DNA of 64,000 nucleotides from G965220305 sp965220305 (GTDB taxonomy: Bacteria; Chloroflexota; Dehalococcoidia; Lucifugimonadales; UBA3495): positions 1,302,001 through 1,366,000 of the forward strand of contig OZ244817.1 in assembly GCA_965220305.1 (NCBI GenBank), in the 5' to 3' direction. Numbering within the stretch: position 1 is the stretch's first letter; each line of letters starts with the position of its first letter. The notes beneath the pieces are model-generated. The model was not told the DNA's origin. It did not search any database and saw only the letters and a program-made list of their open reading frames with translations. Made by a program: the position numbers and the translations under genes. Positions 54,876-63,922 of this stretch are shown here, piece after piece.

Positions 54876-55406
54876 GGGACCACAGGGCCTTGGTGTTGTG
54901 ACGTCGCCCAAGTTCGCTTGAGCCCGGAACCTTTACGCTTACCTACTTGCCGTCAATTATCGGGCCGGGCGTGTTAATCCCCGGTCCGGGCGTTCGGCTT
55001 GGACCGGCTTACCCGGGGACAATACCATTCCTCCATATACTTCCCGCTCCCCGTAGGAGAAATCGGCCCGACGTCTGCTGAATTGCCCGAGCCGGTGGCT
55101 CCTGGCGTTGACCCGGCGGAGGACTCGATTTTTCCGACAGTATCGAGTCCAGCGGGAGGGTACCAACCCTCCATACGCTTCAGCCGAAGTTCCAACGATT
55201 GACTTCTTTGTCTCCACCCAATCCTGGAGGCGGCGGCGAAGCCAGCAGCAGGAAGGACCTGGACAAAACTGGCAAAATCATGACCTCGGGAAAGGTTCAA
55301 TCCAGGTCGGTGATGCGTTACCCTTACCGGGCCAGTGGCGGCGCGGTTCTTTGACGCGGCCCTGGTTGTATCGGGGGCAGAGAAGCGTCATCCGGGAGGT
55401 TTGGGA
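54876..55406. other. Intergenic region, no gene seen
   Basis: About 530 bases with short open frames only on both strands. No motif, RNA gene or repeat was recognised. Confidence 0.35.
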
Positions 55407-55778
55407 ATGGTCAAGACTGTAGTTTATTCGCTTTGGCTTCCCATCGCCGTCGCGCTCGTCTCCTACCTGCGTTTTGGCATAGCGGGGGGAAACGGGAGCT
55501 TTGAATTCTTCGTAGCCGGACCGATGGCCATGCTGACACTGTTCGCCATAGCCTGGCCCTGCGCCATCCCTCTAACCGTGGCGACTCGCCTGTTGCACCG
55601 GCGCAGCCCCGCCATGGCCTACCTATGCGCCGCCGTGTTGGGGCCGCTGTCCGTAATCGCCGTGGTTGTGGGCGGCCTGCTGGGCCTCGCCGGAGTTGCC
55701 GTCTACTCCGTGGCCGTGTCGCTGCCGGCCTGGATAGCTCTGGGCTTCACCAAGATTCGTCGGCCCCGGCACGCTTAG
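55407..55778 (+). CDS. Small membrane protein, unknown function
   Basis: 123 residues with four hydrophobic segments (VVYSLWLPIAVALVSYLRFG, FFVAGPMAMLTLFAIAWPCA, AYLCAAVLGPLSVIAVVVGG, and the last before FTKIRRPRHA). GGGAGG lies ten bases before the ATG. No family recognised. Confidence 0.55.
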   Translation: MVKTVVYSLWLPIAVALVSYLRFGIAGGNGSFEFFVAGPMAMLTLFAIAWPCAIPLTVATRLLHRRSPAMAYLCAAVLGPLSVIAVVVGGLLGLAGVAVYSVAVSLPAWIALGFTKIRRPRHA

Positions 55779-55928
55779 GCCGGACCGCTCCCCTCGAAGC
55801 CTGGCTGCCATTTTTCAGCTAGCTGCGCTCTGCCGGGAAACCGGACGGCGATTTACCGAGCGGCCAATCCGTTGGTGCTGATTGGTCTTTCCCCAGCGAT
55901 GCCCACCAGACGACGCTGGACCAACCTG

Positions 55929-57122
55929 CTAAAAGTTGTGAGGAGTCCAAGGCTGGTGCTGGACGGCGAACATGCGGTCAGCCCGCAGCAAGGCCCCGGG
56001 CGTCCCCTCTTCCACCAGACCGGCTTGGGAAAGGGTGGTGAAAGCGACGGCTCCCAAATAAGTGGAGGCCAGGCCAGAAACCGAGAGCGATAGGTCTGGA
56101 GAGGCAGTTGTGGTGCGGCACGAACCCCCCTCGGGAGACCCTTCCAGCTCGAACCGTCCATCGTTCCAGGGGCAAAGGTTGTCCCGCACCTCCAACACCA
56201 ACCGGTCGCTTGCCCCGTAATGCCGGAGTTCCAGGGAGTCGCCCACGTCGATTAAACGGAGCCACAGCCCATCCCGTCTCGACCTTTGCAACCGGCGCGG
56301 GTCGGCCAACATCCACGGCAGGGGGTCGTCAACGGGACGTTTGAGGGCCTCGGTAGAGGTGATGAGGTCCACATCGAAGCAGAACCGCCACAATGCGGAA
56401 TTGGCTTCCCGGGTCGCCGCCACCAACTCGTTCACGGTGAGGGTGCCGCCGCCGGTGCGATAGGCCGCATAGCCATCAACCCGGCCCTCATCCTCGTACT
56501 TGATGAAAAACAGCCCTCCACGCCCACCCTGGCGGTGCTCCGGCAAGCGGGAATCGCGGTACCACTGTCGGTGGGCGGCTCGCTGGAACACGCCAGGGCG
56601 GTCCAGGGTACCCCGGCGGAATATCTCGGGAAACTCGGTGGAAATGTCCTCTGGAGCGACAAAGGCGATTCGGCCCGGACTGTTGTAGGGGCGAGCAAAC
56701 CCGTTGTGCTGGCGGTCTATGGTCCATCGCTCGTACAGGGAGCCGATGCCATACCCGAACCTGCCGTAGATGACACTTTCGGTGGCGAACAACGCCGCCA
56801 AAGGTTCTCCCCGCTCGTGGACGTCCTTAATCTGGTGGTCCATCATCCGGGTCATCACCCCTTGGCGGCGGTGGGTGGGCTGTACCGCAACGTTGGACAC
56901 CCCGGCGACGGTGGCTGTGGCGCCGGGTATGGACATCTCCAGCCGGTGCGAGTGAGCGCCCCCGACGATGTTGTTTCCCTCGAAAACGGCGATGGTGCGA
57001 TCCAGGTCGAAATTCGGTCGCAACTCCTCCGGGTCATGGTCCAGCCGGTTGCCGTGGGCCCGGGACTCGGCCCGCAGCCAGTGTACGAACTCGTCAGGGG
57101 TTAGGTTCCTCAGTTCCAACAT
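55929..57122 (-). CDS. Eis-like GNAT N-acetyltransferase
   Basis: 397 residues, full Eis length. First GNAT domain with acetyl-CoA signature VSNVAVQPTHRRQGVMTRMM near residue 80 and FGYGIGSLYERWTIDRQ; second, non-catalytic GNAT domain (FIKYEDEGRVDGYAAYRTGG); and an SCP-like C-terminal domain ending in a free carboxylate (HQPWTPHNF), which in Eis serves as general base. Eis proteins acetylate amines such as aminoglycosides or polyamines. Single gene between minus-strand intergenic stretches. Confidence 0.88.
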   Translation of the reverse strand: MLELRNLTPDEFVHWLRAESRAHGNRLDHDPEELRPNFDLDRTIAVFEGNNIVGGAHSHRLEMSIPGATATVAGVSNVAVQPTHRRQGVMTRMMDHQIKDVHERGEPLAALFATESVIYGRFGYGIGSLYERWTIDRQHNGFARPYNSPGRIAFVAPEDISTEFPEIFRRGTLDRPGVFQRAAHRQWYRDSRLPEHRQGGRGGLFFIKYEDEGRVDGYAAYRTGGGTLTVNELVAATREANSALWRFCFDVDLITSTEALKRPVDDPLPWMLADPRRLQRSRRDGLWLRLIDVGDSLELRHYGASDRLVLEVRDNLCPWNDGRFELEGSPEGGSCRTTTASPDLSLSVSGLASTYLGAVAFTTLSQAGLVEEGTPGALLRADRMFAVQHQPWTPHNF

Positions 57123-58037
57123 GGAGTCTACTCCCCGCTATAACAGTCGATTCCCCGAATATATAAGATTTTAGACCATCGCGCCATAGCCCCGTTTCCA
57201 TCCCTGGGTCTTTCAATAGTCAGGCTGTCAGGATGGGCGGTTTTCTAAGGACAATTAAGTAATTATCTCAAGACTCACCAAGTCTGTTGAAATGCCACCA
57301 ATCGCCAACCGAGGTCCTGGATTCCGGCCTTCGCCGGAATGAAGGGTTGGGCTGCTCGACAAGTTTTGAGATAGTTTCTAAAAGGCTCTGCTATCCATCC
57401 GTACTGGAAGGCGGCCAGGGGTGGACGGGAGTATCGCCAACTGGCAGGCATAGGGTGGAATTTCTTCCCTGCCGCCCTCGCGCCAGCGGCTGCACAACCT
57501 CCGGGGTGTTTGGACTGCCCACAGCAAAACCAAGGGGCTGCGGATGCCGAATATGGTTGCCAGACACAGAGGAAAGGAGCCTAACTATGGAGGGCCAAGG
57601 GGCGAACTGGTTACTCTGGACTATTCCATAGCTGGCGGGGAGAGAGATTCATGCTGACAGTCCGACGGTCCCCGACACCGGCCTACGGTCTGGCTGGTAC
57701 ACAAGGCGTAGGGCACGGGGAGGCTATAAAGCTATAGGGGGGAAGAGTGGTGGGCCTACACGTACCGAATTGCGAACTTTTCGCTGGGAGTTCCTGATAT
57801 AAGCAGTGGCCATTCCGACTCCACATGGGCCCCGCAAGAGCCACCGGCCCACGGGTTGGAAGCTCCTCCATTCCGTCAGGGCGGCCGTGCCGTCCGACAG
57901 CGGAAGTGAGAGAAGTCTAGTTTACAGCATGTCCGACGGGCCTCTGCGAAGGCAAGGCCACCCACGGCGGTTCCTCGACGCTTGACCTAACACGAGAACC
58001 CTTACGGTTGCGAGGTTGGCGGTGCAGTACGTGGTGG
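57123..58037. other. Long intergenic region, no intact gene
   Basis: About 915 bases. It holds a GGATTCC palindrome (57314-57345) and short open frames without recognisable motifs on both strands. It borders a response-regulator remnant and probably marks the edge of the accessory zone. Confidence 0.4.
57314..57345. repeat. GGATTCC palindromic repeat
   Basis: GTCCTGG then ATTCCGGC-CTTC-GCCGGAAT, a perfect 8-bp stem (57321-57340). Confidence 0.6.
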
Positions 58038-58190
58038 TCACGCTGTTTTCGGCCCCGCGTTTCCTGCCTCCGCCATGCGAAACTCCACCTCGGATCGGTG
58101 AAGATGTAGGTCGGGTTGCCCGCGTCGTCGCCCAACTTGCGCCGAAGGAGTTTACCACGGTCCGCATGGGCCACACATCGCCGTTGTTCT
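58038..58190 (-). pseudogene. Response-regulator DNA-binding domain remnant
   Basis: Three frames together give the end of an OmpR-type winged helix: GDVWPMRTVVNS, then LRRKLGDDAGNPTYIFTDP, then EVEFRMAEAGNAGPKTA and a TGA. The pattern RTVV-xx-LRRKLGDDAxNPTYIFTEPxVGYRM is typical of one regulator branch. Two frame breaks within 50 codons and no receiver domain upstream: a decayed scrap. Confidence 0.5.
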
Positions 58191-58404
58191 TAGGCCTTTC
58201 CCCAACACAAGCGGTCTCACAGACCAGGAGAATGGACCGAGCCAGCGTCAAACGTGCCATAGCCACCCAGATGCCTTCGGCCCCCCAATGGACGGTGCTG
58301 GCCGTTTTCGTTCGGCCCGGCCTCGATGGCGCACCGATCCGGACTTACAGGAGGCGAAAGGTGCCCGTCGGTTACTCAAGGATGGAGGGATAGAAGCTAT
58401 CCAG

Positions 58405-59844
58405 TCACGGACCTCGTTGCGTTGAAACCGGGTCATATTTGATCCGGTATTCGCCTATCTGCATCTCGTAACCCTCCACGGTTACAGGTGTTCTCAGTGA
58501 GGGTGAATGTTCTTGGAGCATCTTGTGTAGCCACGTGATCGGATAGGAGCCTTTGTGTGACTCCTTAAACAGACGGGGCACCTGCGGCCACGTCCCCCAA
58601 GCCGCCCTAGAATCTCGGGATGCTTCGCCGGAAAAGTGGGAAAAGTGCCGGCCTATTACAAACAAATGGATTCTTTTCGTGTCATGAACGCCGACTTTTC
58701 TCTCACCAAGCAGATGATCAAGGACTTTCGGGTTCTGAAGCAGAACCGAGCTAACTATGGAGACCCATCGGTTCGATTCATCAAGGAAATTCTTCATCTT
58801 GGAGTTTCGCATTCTCATAGACGTCCCAAAGGGATCCTGCCATTTCAACTGGAACAAGCCAAGAGTTCCGGTTGTTTTGTCAAAGACGGCAGCATCTATA
58901 TCCGTTGCAACTCTCCCTTCGTTCTTCAGTTTCAACGGCTTCTCGATCCTGGTAAACCTCTGGGTGGAGAATAGATCGTACAACTCCTTCCGAAAGTGTT
59001 CTTCTCGTCCGTCGACGGCGTGATCCCATTCCTTGCGGTATCGCCTGTTAAGTTCGGCAAGCATGAAGTCAAACGGACTATTCAACGTTCCCGCAATTGA
59101 GAACACTACAGTACTGGAATTGATATTCAAGAATGGAGCGATGTTGACGGCCGGTTCGGACGTATGAGCTTGTAGATTGTTCGGCGTCAACTTCAGTGTA
59201 TCCAGCACCTGCCGAGCTTCAATTGCGGTGATCTCCAGGGCGGCTGATAGATAACCCTGAAGTCGGGCCTCATCTGCTGTTACTGTGAGTAAGTTACGTA
59301 TATCGAAATGTTTTTGTTTTGAAAGGAGCACCATGCTGAAGGCGATGTGCTTAAGCGCCCAACTGATCACCTCGACTACAGCGGCCTTATACAATTCGAA
59401 TGGCAAATCTCCGAAAGTCGCGTGCGGCGGCAAAGCGTCCTGCCCCGGTTCATAATGCGCGCGTGCCCAAAGGAGCCCTTGACTTCGAAAAAAATTATCG
59501 ATATCGGGGTTCGAATCGAATTGGATAAAATGCTCTTCCCAAGGTGATACCAGAGGTGACATCATCGCCCTGATACTCGGTTGGATAGCCATATTCTGGT
59601 CGCGTATTTGCTGGTCCATCTCTCCGGCGATTTCGCGAAAAATGCGTAGTTCGTTGGCTTCAACGGCCTCAATACCTGCTTCGCGGAGACTGACCGTAGC
59701 ATGAATTGCTTTTGGAGACGGCATAGAAAGTTCCACCAAGCTATATCTGTGAAGGTTCAACATCATTTCACAGATGCCCAGTCGCCCACAGCTCGCAATT
59801 ACCGAATCTGCCCATTGCTGATGGGCCCGTGCCGACCTTGACAA
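58405..59844 (-). CDS. Uncharacterised protein with possible PD-(D/E)XK nuclease domain
   Basis: 479 residues from a TTG start. The N-terminal half is helical. Near residues 310-345 the segment GRVATDIDAAVFDKTTGTLGLFQLKWQDP has the D...(Q/E)xK spacing of PD-(D/E)XK nucleases, with Gln in place of Glu. Base composition is clearly more AT-rich than the surrounding genes, a sign of recent transfer. The open frame continues upstream into the left end of the IS630 element (to a TGA in its terminal repeat), so the true 5' end may have been cut off by the insertion. A defence or restriction role is possible but unproven. Confidence 0.6.
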   Translation of the reverse strand: MSRSARAHQQWADSVIASCGRLGICEMMLNLHRYSLVELSMPSPKAIHATVSLREAGIEAVEANELRIFREIAGEMDQQIRDQNMAIQPSIRAMMSPLVSPWEEHFIQFDSNPDIDNFFRSQGLLWARAHYEPGQDALPPHATFGDLPFELYKAAVVEVISWALKHIAFSMVLLSKQKHFDIRNLLTVTADEARLQGYLSAALEITAIEARQVLDTLKLTPNNLQAHTSEPAVNIAPFLNINSSTVVFSIAGTLNSPFDFMLAELNRRYRKEWDHAVDGREEHFRKELYDLFSTQRFTRIEKPLKLKNEGRVATDIDAAVFDKTTGTLGLFQLKWQDPFGTSMRMRNSKMKNFLDESNRWVSIVSSVLLQNPKVLDHLLGERKVGVHDTKRIHLFVIGRHFSHFSGEASRDSRAAWGTWPQVPRLFKESHKGSYPITWLHKMLQEHSPSLRTPVTVEGYEMQIGEYRIKYDPVSTQRGP

Positions 59845-60774
59845 GGATGGACCTGGTAAGATGCTAGTAGATCAACACACTTGCATTGATGGACGGTAGG
59901 GTACAATGGGTCAGTAGAGGGTAAACTTGGGGAAGTGAGGTGGGAGTGATGGTGAAGAAATACCAGGGTAGTGCTGAGGGAGGAGGAGCGGCAGGAACTG
60001 AAGGCCCTGGTGTCCCGGGGGCGGGCGGCAGCATACCGGCAGACCCATGCCCGCATTCTGCTGTTAAGCGATGAGAACCAGGCTGAAGGCCCGATGAAGG
60101 ACGAGGAGATAGCCCGTCCCTGCAGGTGGGGACGGCCACGGTGGAGCGGGTGCGCCGGCGTTGCGTGGAAGAGGGTCTGGAGCGGGCCCTGGGGCGCAAG
60201 GAGCAACTGAACCGGCAGCAGAAGCGGCTGGGACGGTCAAGGAGAGGCCTACCTAGTGGCTCTGGCCTGCACAGAACCGCCGGAGGGCCGGGCCAGTTGG
60301 ACCCTCAAGCTCTTGGCGGGTCGGTTGGTGGAATGCGAGATAGTGGAGAGCGTCAGTGCAGAGACGGTGCGCCGGACCTTGAAAAAACGAACTGAAGCCC
60401 TGGCTGAAAGATTGCTGGTGCATCCCGCCCAATGGGAACGCCGAGTTCGTGTGCGCCATGGAGGACGTGCTGGAGGTCTATCATCGCCCTTATAAAGATA
60501 ACGAGGTTCTGGTCTGCCTGGACGAGACCAGCAAGCAACTGGTACGGGAGACCCGCCCGCCTCGGCCGCCGGTCCTGGGGCGGTCATGGCCTATGACCAC
60601 GAATACGAACGAAACGGGGTGAGCAACCTGTTCATGCTTTTCGCGCCGTTGGAGGGATGGCGGCGGGTCGAAGTGACTGACCGCCGGACGAAAGTCGATT
60701 GGGCGCACCAAGTCAAGCAACTGGTGGACGAGGACTATCCCGACAAGGACCGGATAGTGCTGGTGATGGACAAC

Positions 60775-60798
60775 CCCGTATCGAGTACGGGGCAGGCT
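60775..60798. repeat. 24-bp palindromic insert in transposase gene
   Basis: CCCGTATCGAGTACGGGG and CAGGCT, with stem CCCGTA/TACGGG. It adds the residues PVSSTGQA in frame between VMDN and LNTH of the transposase. Confidence 0.65.
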
Positions 60799-60894
60799 CT
60801 GAACACCCACCACCCGGCATCGCTCTACGAGGCATTCAAGCCGGCGGAGGCGCGGCGCATCGCCCAGCGGCTGGAGATCCACCACACGCCCAAG

Positions 60895-60924
60895 CCTTTA
60901 GCCACCCAGCTTGACCGGGTGGAC
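60895..60924. repeat. 30-bp palindromic insert in transposase gene
   Basis: Core CCACCCAGCTTGACCGGGTG and G (stem CCACCC/GGGTGG). It replaces the His codon of the expected TPKHGSWLN with ten codons (PLATQLDRVD). Confidence 0.5.
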
Positions 60925-61145
60925 GGCAGTTGGCTGAACATGGCCGAGATAGAGTTGGGGGGTGCTGGGACGCCAATGCCTGGACCGGCGGATTCCCGAC
61001 CGGGAAACCCTGAGGGCAGAGACCGGAGCCTGGCAAAGACGGCGAAACCGGGACGCAATAAGGGTGGATTGGCGGTTCACCACCGCAGACGCCCGGGTCA
61101 AACTGAAGTCCCTCTACCCATCAATGCAAGTGTGTTGAACTACTA

Positions 61146-61374
61146 GGTTGTGTTGACATTTCACCGCAACCAGATGAGAGCGGCGGTGAAGTGAAGGAAG
61201 CCCAGATATCTGGTGTCCAGCTTCTCAAACCGGGAGAATACCCGCCGATAGTGCTTTATCTTGTTGATGAAGCATTCCACCAAGTGACGCTCCCGGTACA
61301 GATAAGCATCGTAGGCTTGGGGTTCCTTCCGGTTGGAGCGCGGAGGTATGACCGGACTCATGCCCTGATACCGG
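61146..61374 (-). mobile_element. IS5-family element remnant (3' part of transposase)
   Basis: Codes MSPVIPPRSNRKEPQAYDAY, LYRERHLVECFINKIKHYRR, VFSRFEKLDTRYLGFLHFTA and ALIWLR-stop (61361 to 61161), the C-terminal end of an IS5/IS427-type DDE transposase with its YREx6E-like block (YRERHLVECFINK). The element end GGTTGTGTTGACA follows at 61146. The first two thirds are gone; the sequence joins straight to the 3' end of the serine recombinase. Confidence 0.8.
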
Positions 61375-62941
61375 TGGTTCAATCGGCACCAAATCTTCCG
61401 TTGGGATTGCCAGCGTGAGGTTGACGTTGTTCTCCCCGTCGATGGTAACTTCGTCCAGCAGCCGCAGCACCTCACGCCGCTTATCATCGGGCAGGTCGTC
61501 CAGCCCGTCGCCGATGCGCTCCGCCCACTCCACCACTCGCTCCGCCAGCATCCGCCTCTCCGCCTGCGCCGCGTCCCTGGCGCGGTAGTCGTTGAGCCTC
61601 TCCCGCAGGCTCTCCAGCCGCTCGGTGATGAACTTGCGCTGGTGGTCCAGTTGGGCCTCGGTTATCTTCCCCGACACATACAGCCGGATGGCCCGGTCCT
61701 CCTCCAACTGCACCTTCTCCAGCTCCCGCTCTGCCCTGACGGTTTCATCGCTCAGCCCGCCCTCTTCCTTCTTCCCCAGGGATTCGATGCCGGCGACGAT
61801 GACGGCGGGGTCCTCCAGCACCTTCTTGACCTCTCCCCAGACAAGTCCCTCCAGCCGCTCCGCCCGGATCATCGTGTGCTCCCGGCAGGCGGTGCGGAAG
61901 TGCTGGACGCCGTAGCACTTGTAGTAGCGGCGCGGGACCTCCATCTCGTACTTGTAGGTCTTGTCGCCGTGTTTGACGGTCCGCTTCCTAGTGGCCATGC
62001 AGCCCATGAGCATCCCGCATTCGGTGCAGCGGACCAGGTGCTGCAACAGGTAGAATATTTTGGTGTTGCGGCCCGATTGGGTCTTGCGCTTGGTCCTCAT
62101 GGCCTGGCACCGGTCCCAGGTCTCCTCGTCGATTATGGCCGGGAAGGGGACGCCGATCCAGGTGTCCGGGGCCTGGTCGTAGACCCTGATGCCGTCCTCG
62201 GTGGAGACGTAGCGGGCCGGCCGTCCCACCAGGTGCCCTTGTAGGTCTCGTTGGTGAGGATGCGGTGAATCTGGCCGTCCCACCACCGCTTGCCTTCCCT
62301 GCCCAGGGGAGCGTCCTCGGCCATGAGCCGCTGACCGATCACCCGCGCCCCCAGGCCCTCGTGGACGCACCAGCGGAAGATGCGGCGCACCACCTCGGCC
62401 TCCTCTTCCACTATCTCCGGCCTGCCGTTCTCCCCGACCCGGTAGCCGTAGGGTACGTTGCTGACCGGGATGCGTCCCTGCTTGGCGGCGCCGCGCTTGC
62501 CCATCGAGGCCCGCTCCCGGAAGTTGTCCAGCTCGATCTTGCCGATGGCGGCCATCAGGCCGAAGGTCTTCATGTCGATGGAGTCCATGACCGCTTCCAG
62601 GTTGATGTGGTACGCCTCCACCACCTCCATCAGGGCGGCGGCGGGGTACATGCCCCGGCTGAACCGGTCCGACTTCCAGCAGACGATGGTCTCGAAGCGG
62701 CCCTGCCTGGCGTCGGCCAGCATCCGCTGGAACTCGGGGCGCTTCTTGGACCAGCCCTGGCCCACCTCCTGGTAGCGGACGGCGATAGTCAGCCCCGGCG
62801 TTCGCAGTAGGCTTCCATCTCGCTGGTCTGCTCGGTGATGGAGGTCTTGTCTTCTGCGTCCTGGCTCTTGTCGGAGACCCGGGCGTAGATGGCCGCCCGG
62901 TTTCCGGTGGTCTTCTGCCGTTGCACTTTCGTTCCTGGCAT
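61375..62941 (-). pseudogene. Large serine recombinase, copy 2 (frame-broken, 3' end replaced by IS5)
   Basis: ATG at 62941 with AGGAGG eight bases upstream. AAIYARVSDKSQDAEDKTSI (catalytic Ser), EAYCERRG, then one frame over LTIAVRYQEVGQGWSKK, KSDRFSRGMYPAAALMEV, PYGYRVGENGRPEIV, TNETYKGTWW; a second break near 62220, then RYVSTEDGIRVYDQAP, zinc-ribbon CTECG, YYKCYG, and the coiled coil ERELEKVQLEEDRAIRLYV, ending IPTEDLVPI at the IS5 junction. The first break fits a lost C in GGGCCTG. It is closely related to copy 1 but has no in-frame stops, so it was probably active more recently. Confidence 0.82.
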
Positions 62942-62980
62942 GGTCGCCTCCTATGGGTTTCACCGGCTGAAAATAAAAGA

Positions 62981-63019
62981 GACCCGCCTCCTGCCGGGAG
63001 CGGGTCTGCAAGTAGTACA
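62981..63019 (-). repeat. Conserved leader of recombinase copy 2: hairpin or attachment-site candidate
   Basis: On the minus strand TGTACTACTTGCAGACCCGC followed by TCCCGGCAGGAGGCGGGTC. GACCCGC and GCGGGTC pair perfectly and a T-rich stretch follows. Matches the leader of copy 1 at 12063-12103. Confidence 0.5.
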
Positions 63020-63167
63020 ATACCACCGCATCACCTGCTCAATCAGGTGGCGCCATGGCCCGGGGTGTTGTCAGCACCGCCGGGCTAACCTGTTGCGGTG
63101 ATGATACCCGTTGGGATGGAGCGTAGTCAAAAGTGGCTGCCCAACTGGGATGAATCGGTTCAATCAG

Positions 63168-63632
63168 TTAGAAGCCTTCGTATCGCGGCTTGAGACGTTC
63201 GTGCAGAAAAGCTTCAAGCAACGCAAGCAGTCCGTTTCCGCTCTTGGAGGGCAACAAGATGTTTACGCGGCTGGTCGCCGACTTTATCCAATCCCCCGGA
63301 GTAGAGGAATCAAATTCAGGAATCCCAACCATTCTTTCATCCGCCGCCAGAGAAGCGGCCAGGGTGCTTCTGGCACTACGCGGGTTGTAATGTTGGCTCG
63401 TATAGCGGGCGTTCGAGTTTGGCCCCGCCTTCCCGATTTTGAGCCACTCGCCATTCCACCAGAACCCATACACTGCCATCATTCCCTCAGGTAGGCGTGA
63501 CGGGGGGCGGTGGGGCGCGGGGCACAGGTCAATATTATCGCTACTCAACGTCATGGGGTTTCCAACGAGTTCAGACACAATCTGGAAGTCGGATAAAGCG
63601 TCCGTTATTTGTTCACGCCACTTATCAGGCAT
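63168..63632 (-). CDS. GIY-YIG nuclease-like protein
   Basis: 154 residues. After a leader of about 50 residues stands AVYGFWWNGEWLKIGKAGPN (the GIY-YIG equivalent YGF...KIGK), SNARYTSQHYNPRSARSTLA with the conserved Arg, and EAFLHERLKPRYEG with the metal-binding Glu and final block. Members of this branch are common next to restriction and mobile genes. It lies between the microprotein and the recombinase on the same strand, so it belongs to the second element. Cleavage activity is inferred. Confidence 0.75.
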   Translation of the reverse strand: MPDKWREQITDALSDFQIVSELVGNPMTLSSDNIDLCPAPHRPPSRLPEGMMAVYGFWWNGEWLKIGKAGPNSNARYTSQHYNPRSARSTLAASLAADERMVGIPEFDSSTPGDWIKSATSRVNILLPSKSGNGLLALLEAFLHERLKPRYEGF

Positions 63633-63814
63633 CCGCCCTCCTTCGTGCCATCAGGCAGCCGGATTTCTCAGATATTAGCATACCGTTCCGTGGTAGGTTG
63701 GGTGACTTGGTGGGAACTCTAACCCAGCCCGCCGCAATCTGGTCCGCCCAATTCCCCGGGGAATTGGGCCTCGGCATGGTCCTTCGCAGGCGGAGTCTGG
63801 GCGGCAGTGTCTTG

Positions 63815-63922
63815 TTACGGGCCGGTCATGCTGTCGCTACCGATGTGCTTTGCCAGCAGGGTGAAGAGGCGGCGCAGCCGGTCCTCGGCGTCTGGGGCTG
63901 GGTTGCACAGAATCCTGCCCAA
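63815..63922 (-). CDS. Microprotein of the PDAEERLRRLF family, second copy
   Basis: 35 residues from a TTG: LGRILCNPAPDAEDRL, then RRLFTLLAKHIGSDSMTGP and TAA. Over 21 residues it matches the protein at 10257-10409 (NPGPDAEERL/NPAPDAEDRL, RRLFTILVKL/RRLFTLLAKH). The start could lie further upstream. Sits in front of the GIY-YIG and recombinase genes, as copy 1 sits in front of the first recombinase. Confidence 0.5.
   Translation of the reverse strand: MGRILCNPAPDAEDRLRRLFTLLAKHIGSDSMTGP

Larger units (their letters stand above)
59949..61138 (+). pseudogene. IS630 transposase, several frame breaks and two small in-frame inserts
   Basis: DDE transposase. MVKKYQ, then after an extra G LREEERQELKALVSRGRAAA, DEEIARP, GTATVERVRRRCVEEGLERAL, and after further breaks VYHRPYKDNEVLVCLDETSK (first Asp of the triad in LDE), VLVMDN (second Asp) and GSWLNMAEIEL (third acidic residue). 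The frame changes again in a G run near 60958, ending GRQCLDRRIPDRETL ... SLYPSMQVC at 61138. Two extra segments interrupt conserved blocks: eight residues PVSSTGQA after VMDN, and ten residues PLATQLDRVD before GSWLN. It is not functional as read. Confidence 0.8.
59867..61143. mobile_element. IS630-family insertion sequence
   Basis: Ends GTAGATCAACACACTTGCAT (left) and, reversed, GTAGTTCAACACACTTGCAT (right), continuing as TGATGG on both sides: about 26 bp with one mismatch. Both ends are flanked by TA (59865-59866 and 61144-61145), the target duplication of the IS630/Tc1 group. About 1.28 kb with one transposase gene. The right end sits directly against the end of an IS5-type remnant. Confidence 0.85.

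Noticed and set aside
59500..59530. tRNA-like GGTTCGAATCG
   Set aside because: It lies inside a coding gene and has no surrounding cloverleaf.
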